From assembly GCF_023008545.1 (NCBI RefSeq), contig NZ_CP095398.1, positions 797,700 through 861,699 of the forward strand: a stretch of 64,000 bases of DNA, in the 5' to 3' direction. Position numbers and translations under genes: made by a program. This DNA is from Natribaculum luteum (GTDB taxonomy: Archaea; Halobacteriota; Halobacteria; Halobacteriales; Natrialbaceae). Of this stretch, positions 27,334-36,422 are shown in pieces (the stretch's first letter is position 1; every line of letters begins with the position of its first letter). The notes under the pieces are model-generated. The model was given only the letters and a program-made list of their open reading frames with translations. It ran no database searches and had not been told where the DNA came from.

Positions 27334-27339
27334 TTTAAG
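27334..27339 (+). promoter_or_regulatory. TATA-like box of the halogenase gene
   Basis: TTTAAG centred about 29 bases before ATG 27366. Confidence 0.4.
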
Positions 27340-27545
27340 TAAGGGAAAGAGGAACCCCTCGGCAGATGACCGCTACAGTAGACGGTATCGAAGACGTCGT
27401 CATCGTCGGCGGCGGAGACGTGGGACTGGCGACGGCACTCGCTCTCAGAAAATTGAACCCGGATCTTGGGATCACTGTAATCGACGATCTCGGGGCCGAC
27501 CCGCCCGAGGTCGGAAAGAGCACCTACCAGTCGATCCTGGACATC

Positions 27546-29153
27546 GTACGTGTTTACCCCGAGGGCTCAACAACCGGCGCAGCCTGATCTCGTGAGATTA
27601 TCTCGTTGTCGTGGACAACCCGCGTGAGTTCCTCGTATGGGTTGCGTCCCTGCTGGCGCCACGTCGCCAGCAGGGACAAGATCGTCTCGTGAACGAACAT
27701 TCCACGGTCGTTCCGGAGGGTTCCGATGATTTTCCGCAACACAACCGGTTCACGAAGTGCATTCTCTGCGGCATTATTCGTCGGTGAGACCGCTGGCTCA
27801 CCGACGAAGGTGAGCCAGTGGTCGAGGCCACCTTCCAACTTCCCGAGAAGTGTTGCCACTGGTCCGTCGGGCACTGACCGGTCGATGATCTTCTCTAGCC
27901 CTCTCTGCCCTACTCGGTGAACTTCCGCACGTTCACGTTGTGACAAGTCGGTCTCCAGCCGCGCCTGGAGACCGACGTACAACTGCTTGAGTTCGCGGTG
28001 GATCGGAATGGCTTCGTCCTGTTTTGCAGCCGCGTCTTCAGCTTCTCGGAGAATGTGTGCCCAACACCGCTGGAGATTGCTGCTGAAGGCTGGATAGGCC
28101 GTCCATCCGTCACAAATGACCGTTCCCGCGAAGTCCTCGCTGAGGACTTCTGCGGGAACATCACTTCCACGACTCTCCCTAACCGCGTACAACGTATGCT
28201 GAGATGTCTTGAACGTCCAAATCCACGCCTGCTCACCGTCACGTTTGATCCCTGTTTCATCGATGTGAACCACATCGGCATCTTGGATCTTCCGACGGAT
28301 CTGCTCGTACTCACAGCGACCGGCGCGCGCAGCGCGCTCGGTCGCGTGCCACGCGGACGCGCCCGAGAGTTCGAGCTCGTGCAGTTGCTCGAAGCGATCA
28401 GCGATCTTCCGGTAGGGAAGGCGGTGATCGTACCGTGACAGTGCTGATTGCGCGATGACGTTCACCCCGAACTGCCCCTCATCGGGGCAGTCGGGGTGAG
28501 TCGCAACTGTCTCCGTTCCACAGGAGTCGCACTGGTAGCGGTGGTGGTTGTACTGGGTGACTTCTGGTGGCTGTGGATCCGGAATCTCCTCGACGAGTCG
28601 GGGGCTAACGCCCACCGACTCGTCGAAGTACTCGCCACACTCAGGACAGCACTCACAGGTAACCTCGACCTCTTCGTCAGGATCTGGTGAAGAGCGCCAC
28701 TCTGGGTCGTGACCGTCCTTTCGGCCAGGAGTGCCGCCGTCAGTTCGGACATCGTCGTCTTCGTCGTCCTGCGAGGTCGGGGACTCGTCGGTCCCCGACC
28801 GTCGCTTGCTGGGTGGAGTGTGTGGATTCTCGTACTTCCGTAGGCGTGTTTCGAGCTCTTCGATTCGTTCGTTCTGTTCCTCGATCCGCTCGTCCTTCTG
28901 GTCAAGTTTCTCCTCCAGCTCGTCGATTCGTTCCTCCATCTGGAGAAACCGCGAGAGGAGTTCGTCCTTGGTGAGATCGTCCCAGTTCATCGATTCCACC
29001 TCGGAACGACGACAGCAGGGTCAACGGGATGGTCTCCGCTGCTCGGAGACCATCCCTGAAAGGGCATACTCGATCCCTGCTGACGAACCATGTGTCCCCC
29101 ACGTGTCGCTATCTACGAGATAGTGACGAAATCAGCCGGGGCTAAACACGTAC
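27546..29153 (-). mobile_element. IS66-family element (lineage A, copy 2) in the halogenase gene
   Basis: 1608 bp; the ends gtacgtgttta are inverted repeats. Flanked by tggacatc (27538-27545 and 29154-29161), an exact 8-bp target duplication. Related to, but clearly diverged from, the copy at 9980-11605. Confidence 0.94.
27554..28999 (-). CDS. IS66-family transposase (lineage A)
   Basis: 481 residues, apparently intact: coiled coil with repeated DERIEE/NERIEE units (residues 15-55), zinc region CCPECGEYFDES, DDE core IDETGIKRDGEQAWIW, ICDGWTAYPAF, TNNAAENALREPVV. Stem-loops in the coding sequence are at the same places as in copy 1 (for example 27647-27676 and 27947-27976). Confidence 0.92.
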   Translation of the reverse strand: MESMNWDDLTKDELLSRFLQMEERIDELEEKLDQKDERIEEQNERIEELETRLRKYENPHTPPSKRRSGTDESPTSQDDEDDDVRTDGGTPGRKDGHDPEWRSSPDPDEEVEVTCECCPECGEYFDESVGVSPRLVEEIPDPQPPEVTQYNHHRYQCDSCGTETVATHPDCPDEGQFGVNVIAQSALSRYDHRLPYRKIADRFEQLHELELSGASAWHATERAARAGRCEYEQIRRKIQDADVVHIDETGIKRDGEQAWIWTFKTSQHTLYAVRESRGSDVPAEVLSEDFAGTVICDGWTAYPAFSSNLQRCWAHILREAEDAAAKQDEAIPIHRELKQLYVGLQARLETDLSQRERAEVHRVGQRGLEKIIDRSVPDGPVATLLGKLEGGLDHWLTFVGEPAVSPTNNAAENALREPVVLRKIIGTLRNDRGMFVHETILSLLATWRQQGRNPYEELTRVVHDNEIISRDQAAPVVEPSG

Positions 29154-30542
29154 TGGACATCCTTCATGGATTCCTCGGAATTTCGGAAGACAGGTTTTTG
29201 CATGAAGTCAAACCACTCTGGAAAGGGTCGGTGTATTTTAAAGATTGGTGCGGTTACGATCCGTTCCACTATACGTTCGATTTTTTCGTCCAGTATCCGG
29301 ACAGAAATGCCCCCAAGGCTGCCGAGCAGTACTACTACTTGTACGACACGGTCTCGACCGATCCGGAGTACCGAACGGTCAGCGAGGCGATGGTCGAGGA
29401 CCGAAAGTCGCCGATATACTTCGATTCGACGGGACATGACCGCTATCAAGCGGTTGCGTACCACCTCGACCTCGAACGGTTCAACTCGTTTCTCGTCGAC
29501 GTGTGCGAGGAGCGCGGGATCGAGGTGATAGATGACGAGATAACTGCCGTCGACGTGGACGACGGGATCGTCGAATCGGTACGGAGCGACGCGGAAACCT
29601 ACTGCGGTGACCTGTACGTGGACGCTTCTGGGTTCAACAGAGTAATCAAGGGCGAGCTCGAGCCCGCGTTTCGGGAGTTCGAACTGCCGGTCGATTCGGC
29701 GTACACCGCGAAGATCGAACGGCCGCTGTCGGAGGCAGTACCGGCGACCGTCGTCGAATCCGGGGAAGCGGGGTGGTTCTGGCAGATCGACACCTTCGAT
29801 TTCCGTGACGTAGGGTACGTGTTCTCCTCGGAGTTTACCCCCGACGACCGTGCCGCCTCGGAGTTGATAACCCACTGCGACGGCGCCATCTCCCAGAGCG
29901 ATCTGACGAAGTACGAATTCACGTCCGGCTACCACACTGAGGCGTGGGAAGGGAACTGCGTCGCCATCGGTAACGCGGAGGGGTTCGTCGAACCCCTGCA
30001 GTCGACGGCCCTCACGGCAAATATCCAGGCGGCGGCCAATCTCTCGATCGTTCTGTCGTCCCACGGTCGGGTCGAACCCAGTGGCGCCAGGGATCTGTAC
30101 AACGCTTGGGTACAGCGGCTCTGGGAGTCGATCTACGATTTCATCTCGATACACTACAGGTACGCCGCCGGCAACAGCCCGTTTTGGCAGGCGGCGCAAT
30201 CGGTGCCCCTCAGTCGGCGAGTCGAACGCCTCGAGGAACACTTCGACCGGTGTGGATACAACACGAAGATACAACCCGGGACCCCGCTATCGGGCGAGGA
30301 GACGCTGGAGGAACTCGCCGTGTTCGCGCCGATCAACTTCTTCATCGTGATGCGGAACATGGGCGTCGAATCGACACTCTATGAAGAGAACTCGTTCGAC
30401 CTGCCCGACGACATGAAACGCGAAATCGACGAGTTCTACAACTCCATGGAGACGAAAGCCGAACAGTTGCTCACGATCGAAGAGGTGTACAGGGGTATCC
30501 TGCAGATCGCGTCACAGTAAAAAACCGCCCACATCCGGGTGA

Positions 30543-30584
30543 ACATGCGCTATCCGCGATTGGACATGCGCTACCCGCGATTGG
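30543..30584. repeat. Two tandem 21-bp units
   Basis: Units acatgcgctatccgcgattgg and a copy with one changed base, directly after the halogenase stop codon. Only two units, no spacers, so not a CRISPR. Confidence 0.7.
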
Positions 30585-30613
30585 ACAGTAGTGACCGGTA
30601 CCCCAAGATTCGA

Positions 30614-31567
30614 TCACTTCGTATCGCCGTTTCGAGCGTCGATCGGCGGGCTCGAGAGCAAGATGGCGGCGGCGCTCGCGTACATTCGGGTCTTGGTGAA
30701 CGCGGTGTGTCGCCGGAGGAAGGCTTCCTCCAGCCCCTCGTGGTCCGCGACCGGGACGAACGAGACGTCGGTTCCCGACCGGGTGATTTCGAGAAGGAGA
30801 TAGCCCTGCGGGAACGTGCATGTCGAGGGCGCCATCGCTTCCCAGACGCCTCGCGTCCGCGCGATGCCAGGCATGTGCTTGTGTCCGCTCAACACCAGCG
30901 GGACGTCACGGTTTTCGAGAACGTCGAGAAGCGGATCGGGGTTCTCCCAGAGTCGGGGGATAGTCAACTCCTCGACGCGGTCCTCGTAGCGGGAAAGCCA
31001 GTCGGTCATCCCGGGCAGCGGGTGGTGTAACATGACGACAGGATCGTCCAGGCCGACGAGTCGTTCGTCGAGCCATTCGATCTGTTCTTCCGTGGCTTCG
31101 CTATCCAGGGCCCGCTGGAGGCGCATGCTGTCGAGACCCACGATGTCGACGTCCCCGAACTGGCGGACGAGGGGGACGCTTCCACCGGCGTAGCGCTCCT
31201 CGAACTCCTCCTGAGGGAGTACCTCGTGGTCGGCACTGGAGGTGGCCGGAACGTCGTGATTTCCGGGAACGCTCACGAACGGCGACTGCAGATCAGAGAG
31301 CAGACTGTCGATGGCCTCGAAGTCCCACGGCCCACCGTTGGCCGAGAGGTCTCCTACGCTAACCGTCCCGTCGACGTCACGCCGGTTAATGTCCGCAATT
31401 GCGCGACGGAAATGCTCTTCTGAGTGTTCAGGGAGTCGTTGTCCTCCTTCCCGCCGCGTCGAAACGTGCGGATCACCGACGACCGCGATCGTCGTTGGCG
31501 ATGTTGCCGTCGGTCGTGGGAGGCGAGCGATAGGCTGTCTCTCCGCAGTATCGTCTGTCTCGGACAT
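30614..31567 (-). CDS. Calcineurin-like metallophosphoesterase (paralogue 2)
   Basis: 317 residues from ATG 31567 (MSETDD); the frame is open 34 codons further, but that part looks non-coding. Metal motifs: GDPHVS, GDLSANGG, GNHD, MLHHPLP and SGHKHMPG. It shares the CpdA-like layout and the STCTFPQGYL segment with paralogue 1 at 15974-16918. It is divergent from a small membrane protein gene. Confidence 0.85.
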   Translation of the reverse strand: MSETDDTAERQPIARLPRPTATSPTTIAVVGDPHVSTRREGGQRLPEHSEEHFRRAIADINRRDVDGTVSVGDLSANGGPWDFEAIDSLLSDLQSPFVSVPGNHDVPATSSADHEVLPQEEFEERYAGGSVPLVRQFGDVDIVGLDSMRLQRALDSEATEEQIEWLDERLVGLDDPVVMLHHPLPGMTDWLSRYEDRVEELTIPRLWENPDPLLDVLENRDVPLVLSGHKHMPGIARTRGVWEAMAPSTCTFPQGYLLLEITRSGTDVSFVPVADHEGLEEAFLRRHTAFTKTRMYASAAAILLSSPPIDARNGDTK

Positions 31568-31643
31568 CGTCTGCGATCTCAAAACACAGGCGTATATACC
31601 ATTCGGTATGAATGACCGTTTCCTGAACTTCGAGGGAAGGAAC

Positions 31644-31650
31644 TTATTTA
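31644..31650 (+). promoter_or_regulatory. TATA-like box
   Basis: TTATTTA about 28 bases before ATG 31675, predicting a leaderless mRNA. Confidence 0.4.
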
Positions 31651-31674
31651 TCCGAGTGGTCTGATGCACGCCGT

Positions 31675-31917
31675 ATGGAGGAACCGTCAGTCTCCGTCGC
31701 GGAACGATGGATGGATCTCGTATGCAGGTTCAATTTTGTTTTGTACCTCGCGCTCATCTTGGAGGGGCTGTTTCTCCTCCTATCAGTCGCCTCGGCGATC
31801 AGCGGACCACAGGACCATAGAACACGAACGATACTCCTGTTGAACTTCGTGCTTCTCGGCATCGCGATGACAGTCACTGTCGGGCTTCTGTACCTGTGCA
31901 GGCGCCACCGCCAGTAA
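31675..31917 (+). CDS. Small two-helix membrane protein
   Basis: 80 residues with two hydrophobic segments (FVLYLALILEGLFLLLSVASAI and ILLLNFVLLGIAMTVTVGLLYL) and a basic tail. No known family recognised. It is divergent from metallophosphoesterase paralogue 2 and has its own TATA-like box. Confidence 0.65.
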   Translation: MEEPSVSVAERWMDLVCRFNFVLYLALILEGLFLLLSVASAISGPQDHRTRTILLLNFVLLGIAMTVTVGLLYLCRRHRQ

Positions 31918-31984
31918 CGCCCCAATCACGCAAACGAGCCGTCGAGAGCGTAGTCGCGTTCGAGCAGGGTGATATGGGGGTGAT

Positions 31985-32233
31985 TTACGCGTCGAGATCG
32001 TATTGACGCCACAGTTTTCTGGCAGCCTTTCCAGCGAACACGGCTCCGTATCCGATGACACCCAAGAACAACAGCATGCTGGCGTAGACACCGAAGAATC
32101 CGGCTTCGAGCCCCCGTCCCACTGCGTCGGCGGCGAAACCGACACCGAGAAACGCCACTCCCAAACCCAGCAGAACTGAGAGGACGGGGTGAGCTGTTCT
32201 GTCCGCAACGAACGAGATCACGAATCGGAGCAT
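31985..32233 (-). CDS. Small membrane protein
   Basis: 82 residues, two hydrophobic segments (VLSVLLGLGVAFLGVGFAADAVG and FFGVYASMLLFLGVIGYGAVF), charged C-terminus. Family not recognised. Convergent with the small membrane protein gene before it. Confidence 0.6.
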   Translation of the reverse strand: MLRFVISFVADRTAHPVLSVLLGLGVAFLGVGFAADAVGRGLEAGFFGVYASMLLFLGVIGYGAVFAGKAARKLWRQYDLDA

Positions 32234-32406
32234 GTGAACGAGGGGAGTCTCCGCCTACATATACCTGCCGACTCTCTCCGTTCGGCGGGCCATTTGCGTA
32301 TTCTGTGACGTGGAGGCAAAAAGACGATCTGGTGCCAGCCAAGAGGGACAGATTGCGGAGGCTTTCGTTCCGGAAAACGCCACAGCGAGATGGTCGGGCG
32401 GGTACA

Positions 32407-33126
32407 TCAGATCATCATCGCGATGTTAACTGACCCTCGTATCAGGCCCAATACGAGATAGAGGGCATGCACCGCGACCGGAACCATCGCGATCTTGAGG
32501 GCAACACGCCGATCAAGGTCTTTTCCGACCTGAACGACGAGTGCCATGAGATAGCCGCTCCAGAGGAGACACGCCACGAACAGTAGCATCGCAACCACGA
32601 AGACTGGTTCTCTCAGACCAGCGTTGAGGAGGGCGTCCAACTGTTCTTTCGCCCCGCGACCGACCATTGCAGATTCGATGTCTATGTGGGAGTAAACGAA
32701 TATTAGGGCGACGGACTTGATCAGATTCCCAAAACCGAGCGGTAGCAACGCCCAGGCCGTGCCCTTGAGAAGCCGCCCGGGCGGGCCGCGCCCTCGGAAC
32801 TGATTGCTGAGAACATGGAAGGCCAGCGAGTAGCCGACCCAGAGAAGGAAAACGGCGACGACGGGCCGCAGGAGCGTGCCCGCAAGAACGAACGAGAACT
32901 CCTCGGAATCGATGATCGGTGCCGCGAGCGACGAGACGTAGTATATCCCCGGGAGGGATAACCCACCGATGAGAACTATCAGAAACACTTCCCATCGGAT
33001 CCGCGCCGAGTTTATTTTTTGTTCTAGGAACGATTCGGGGTCGAATACGAGCCCTGTCACAGACCAGAGGTCGTTGAGTTTCTCCGTTATGGCTTCCTTT
33101 GGTGTTGTGGCTATTCTTCGTGCCAT
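32407..33126 (-). CDS. YIP1-family membrane protein
   Basis: 239 residues from ATG 33126 (MARRIATT); an upstream start would add nine residues. Five hydrophobic segments, a VFDPESFLEQK N-terminus and a RPVVAVFLLWVGYSLAFHVLSNQF segment are typical of the Yip1 domain in haloarchaea. Biochemical role unknown. It is divergent from the dipeptide permease operon, with 144 bases between the starts. Confidence 0.7.
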   Translation of the reverse strand: MARRIATTPKEAITEKLNDLWSVTGLVFDPESFLEQKINSARIRWEVFLIVLIGGLSLPGIYYVSSLAAPIIDSEEFSFVLAGTLLRPVVAVFLLWVGYSLAFHVLSNQFRGRGPPGRLLKGTAWALLPLGFGNLIKSVALIFVYSHIDIESAMVGRGAKEQLDALLNAGLREPVFVVAMLLFVACLLWSGYLMALVVQVGKDLDRRVALKIAMVPVAVHALYLVLGLIRGSVNIAMMI

Positions 33127-33270
33127 ATACGCGTGATATTCCGAGCGGCACACGTAATCCTTACTGTTACCGCTCTTGGTGGTAAGTCATCCACTGTATC
33201 GCTATGTACAGCTATAAAGAGTCAATCAAAAGATATAAGTTCAGATCATGGTTGGTTCAGCGTGACCAGG

Positions 33271-34299
33271 ATGTCGTACCTGAGAGACCGATTAATCCAG
33301 GCCGTTGTCACGTTATACGGGATCGTGACTTTATCGTTTTTCCTACAGAAATCGATGCCGGGAGGCCCTATCGAGTTCCTGGAACAGGATATGTATCAGA
33401 ACCCCGGACGATATGGCCTCTCGACCGATCCCGACCCGCAAGTTGTGATGGCTACCATAGAACGAATGACGAAGATACCGCCGGAGAAGCCGATACACGA
33501 AGCGTACGTCGACTACATGGTCAACGTAGTATTTCAATTTGATTTCGGGTACTCCATCGTTGTCAACGCCGGGGTTCCGGTAACCGAACTCGTCCTTGCG
33601 CGCGCGCCCTGGACGGTTTTTCTCTCGACGCTCGGCCTTATTTACGGTATCGTCATCGGGGTGTCCCTTGGTGCAGTCATGGCGTACTACGAGGGAACGA
33701 AGTTCGATATCGGGATGACGTGGGCGATGATCCTCGATCGGTCCATTCCATACTACATCGCGGCGATCTTTCTGCTGTACGTCTTCGCGTTCCAGCTTAA
33801 CTGGTTTCCGACCGGGGGACGCGTGAATGCCGATCTGGAACCGGGGCTACACGTGGCGTGGATCGCATCGGTGTGGTATCACGCGACGTTACCGGCGCTC
33901 TCGACGATTATCACCGGGTTCGGAGCGGGCGCCCTCGGGATGAGAGCGAACTCGATACGATTGATCGGTTCCGATTACGTCCGGAACGCACGCCTGAGGG
34001 GGCTGACGAATACCCAGATCGTGTTGACGTATATCGGCCGAAACGCGATTCTCCCGCAATGGACCAGTATTATCGTCGGTCTGGGGTCACTCCTCGGCGG
34101 ATCGGTGATCCTCGAGATGATCTACCAGTACCCCGGGATGGGGCTGTTGATGTACGAGGCTGCGATCATGCGGGATTTCCCGCTCTTGATGGGCGTTCTC
34201 GTGATTACGAGCGTCCTGTTCATTCTCGGGACGCTCCTCGCTGATTTCACCTACCCGTTGATCGATCCTCGAGCTGAGATGAAAAAGAGCCGAGAATAA
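33271..34299 (+). CDS. dppB: Dipeptide/oligopeptide ABC transporter permease (DppB/OppB type)
   Basis: 342 residues from ATG 33271 (MSYLRDRLIQAVVTLYGIVTLSFFL). The N-terminal membrane helix, the MPGGP motif and the EAA-type loop (LRGLTNTQIVLTYIGRNAILPQ) place it in the DppB/OppB group. First of four tightly packed genes for a complete transporter that lacks only the binding protein, which is probably the one at 23114-25402. Confidence 0.9.
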   Translation: MSYLRDRLIQAVVTLYGIVTLSFFLQKSMPGGPIEFLEQDMYQNPGRYGLSTDPDPQVVMATIERMTKIPPEKPIHEAYVDYMVNVVFQFDFGYSIVVNAGVPVTELVLARAPWTVFLSTLGLIYGIVIGVSLGAVMAYYEGTKFDIGMTWAMILDRSIPYYIAAIFLLYVFAFQLNWFPTGGRVNADLEPGLHVAWIASVWYHATLPALSTIITGFGAGALGMRANSIRLIGSDYVRNARLRGLTNTQIVLTYIGRNAILPQWTSIIVGLGSLLGGSVILEMIYQYPGMGLLMYEAAIMRDFPLLMGVLVITSVLFILGTLLADFTYPLIDPRAEMKKSRE

Positions 34300-34301
34300 C
34301 G

Positions 34302-35336
34302 ATGAAGACAGACAACTCATCCGCGACGGCGGACGCGTTCAGCGCGACAGCGGAGTACGAACAGACGACGTTCGAGGTGTACCAGGAGCAAGTCGACGCA
34401 TGGGTCATCGCCCCATTGCGAATCTTGTGGAACGACTACAGAGGGAGGTTCGGCATCGTCGTCGTTACTCTCTACGTCTTGATGGGGACGGTCGGAGTGA
34501 CGCTGGTGCCGGAACCGGCCCCGAACATGGCTCCGCGGCTGATTCAGCCATTCACCGCACCCGAACACATTCTCGGTACGGACGGTATGGGTCAAGACCT
34601 GCTCTCGCTGATGGTCCACTCGACGCCGGACATGCTGAAGATGATACTTGCGGGAGCGGTGTTCGGGACGTTCCTGAGCACGACTATCGGCCTTTACACT
34701 GGCTACGTCGGTGGAACTACCGACAAACTCGTCATGACGTTCGTCGATACGCTGAACTCGATCCCGGGAGTCCCGCTTCTCATCGTGCTCGCGGCCGTCC
34801 TCGTCCCGAAGAACCCGTTTCTCGTCGGCATCATCCTCAACATCCAGGGGTTTACGGGAGGTGTGCGTACTCTCCGCTCGCAAGTCATTCCTCTGGCCGA
34901 GGAAGAACACATCGAAGTCGCTCGCGCGCTCGGCAAGAGCAAGTCGGAGTTGCTGGTAAAGGAGTTACTGCCGCACCTCCTCCCGTACATATTCATCGGG
35001 TTCCTCGGGGGCGCGACGAGAATCGTGTTCTCCTCCGTCGCGCTGTACTTTTTGGGAATCCTTCCGTTCTCGACACAGAACTGGGGCGTCGTTCTCCACT
35101 TCGCATACGAGCAAGGGTCGATCTACTCGTCACAGTACATCCACTGGCTTCTGGTACCGATGGTAACGATCGTCGGACTGACTCTTGGTTTGACGATGCT
35201 TGCACAGGCGTTCGATCAAGTTTTCAATCCACGGGTTCGGGCCCGTCACAAGGCAAGAAACGCCGGCCGGAGCACCGAAGGCGAGCAGGAAACCGCCGAG
35301 GTCGCAACGACGCAATCCGAGATGGGAATGCGCTAA
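34302..35336 (+). CDS. dppC: Dipeptide/oligopeptide ABC transporter permease (DppC/OppC type)
   Basis: 344 residues. A cytoplasmic N-terminus, one helix, then GTDGMGQDLLSLMVHSTPDMLKMIL (DppC signature) and the EAA loop ARALGKSKSELLVKELLPHLLPY. It starts 2 bases after the DppB stop, which suggests coupled translation and equal amounts of the two subunits. Confidence 0.9.
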   Translation: MKTDNSSATADAFSATAEYEQTTFEVYQEQVDAWVIAPLRILWNDYRGRFGIVVVTLYVLMGTVGVTLVPEPAPNMAPRLIQPFTAPEHILGTDGMGQDLLSLMVHSTPDMLKMILAGAVFGTFLSTTIGLYTGYVGGTTDKLVMTFVDTLNSIPGVPLLIVLAAVLVPKNPFLVGIILNIQGFTGGVRTLRSQVIPLAEEEHIEVARALGKSKSELLVKELLPHLLPYIFIGFLGGATRIVFSSVALYFLGILPFSTQNWGVVLHFAYEQGSIYSSQYIHWLLVPMVTIVGLTLGLTMLAQAFDQVFNPRVRARHKARNAGRSTEGEQETAEVATTQSEMGMR

Positions 35337-35351
35337 CCGAGGGGACTACAA

Positions 35352-36422
35352 ATGCAAACGTATACAGAAACGGAGACGTCTCGACAGGAAGATGACGACG
35401 TGATCTTGGAGGTTACCGATGGCCGGGTCACATTCGAGATGGCTCGCGGTCGATCACGCGCCGTGAACGACGTGAACCTCTCGATCAGGCGAGGGGAAAC
35501 GCTGGCGATCGTCGGCGAAAGCGGATCCGGCAAATCGACGCTTGGATCGCTGATGATCGATGCCGTGCAGGACCCCGGACAGACGACCGGAGACGTTCGC
35601 TACTATCCCGAGAGTGGAAGTGACCCGATTAACGTGCTGGAACTGAACGAACGCCAACAGAAACGAATTCGGTGGGAAGAAATCTCGATGGTCTCGCAGG
35701 CGGCAACGAACGCATTCAACCCGACGATACCGATCAAGAGGCACTTCACGGACACTTTTGCAGCACACGACGTTCCCAGAGAGACGGGGCTCGAACGGGC
35801 GCGGGAAATTCTCTCGGATCTCGGCCTCGACCCTGACCGAATCCTCGACGCCTATCAGCACGAACTCAGCGGCGGACAGAAGCAACGAACACAGCTCGCG
35901 TTGAGTCTGGTCCTCGATCCGGAGATTGTCATCCTTGACGAACCGACGTCGGGGCTGGATCTCATCGTTCAACGGAACTTCCTCAGCCTCATTTACGAAA
36001 TCAAAGAGGAGTACGAACTTACGCTGGTTCTCATCAGCCACGATATACCGGTCGTCTCGGGAATCGCAGACCGGATCGCGGTCATGTACGCCTTCGATAT
36101 CGTCGAATCTGGGGATGCCCGTGAGATACTGCTCGAACCCGAACACCCGTATACACGACTGATGGCACAGTCATCCCTCGGAATGGACAGGGCTGCTGAC
36201 GAAATCAGAACCATAGAGGGTGATCCGCCGGACTCCATCAACGTGCCGTCCGGGTGCCCGTTTCACCCGCGGTGTCCGCTCGCGGACGATCGATGCGAAG
36301 TCGAAGAGCCCGAACTTCGCGGGTCCGAACAGGGGGATCACGAAGTCGCCTGTTTCTATCCGACCGAGGCAGTCGAGTCGATTCCCCACTTCGTGGCTGA
36401 TACGGGAGGTGAATCGCGGTGA
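35352..36422 (+). CDS. dppD: Oligopeptide ABC transporter ATPase (DppD/OppD type)
   Basis: 356 residues. Walker A GESGSGKST, signature LSGGQKQRTQLA, Walker B ILDEPTSGLD, switch His in LISHDIP. The C-terminal Cys-rich element GCPFHPRCPLADDRCEVEEPEL is typical of this subfamily and can bind an iron-sulfur cluster. Its end overlaps the second ATPase gene (GTGA). Confidence 0.9.
   Translation: MQTYTETETSRQEDDDVILEVTDGRVTFEMARGRSRAVNDVNLSIRRGETLAIVGESGSGKSTLGSLMIDAVQDPGQTTGDVRYYPESGSDPINVLELNERQQKRIRWEEISMVSQAATNAFNPTIPIKRHFTDTFAAHDVPRETGLERAREILSDLGLDPDRILDAYQHELSGGQKQRTQLALSLVLDPEIVILDEPTSGLDLIVQRNFLSLIYEIKEEYELTLVLISHDIPVVSGIADRIAVMYAFDIVESGDAREILLEPEHPYTRLMAQSSLGMDRAADEIRTIEGDPPDSINVPSGCPFHPRCPLADDRCEVEEPELRGSEQGDHEVACFYPTEAVESIPHFVADTGGESR

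Larger units (their letters stand above)
27366..30520 (+). pseudogene. Tryptophan-halogenase-like flavoprotein gene split by an IS66 insertion
   Basis: The 5' part (27366-27545, 60 codons) has the FAD motif VIVGGGDVGLATALAL and the halogenase-type VGKSTYQS element. The 3' part (29162-30520) has GNAEGFVEPLQSTALTANIQ, a strong signature of flavin-dependent tryptophan halogenases, and SGEAGWFWQID in the place of the WxWxIP motif. Removing the IS66 element and one copy of its 8-bp duplication joins the parts in frame into 512 residues without another mutation. The change from GEST to GKST and of WxWxIP to WFWQID leave it open whether the intact enzyme halogenated its substrate. In its present form the 3' part has no start of its own. 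Confidence 0.9.

Noticed and set aside
29132..30274. 380-codon minus-strand frame opposite the halogenase
   Set aside because: No family features; the plus-strand frame has clear halogenase motifs.
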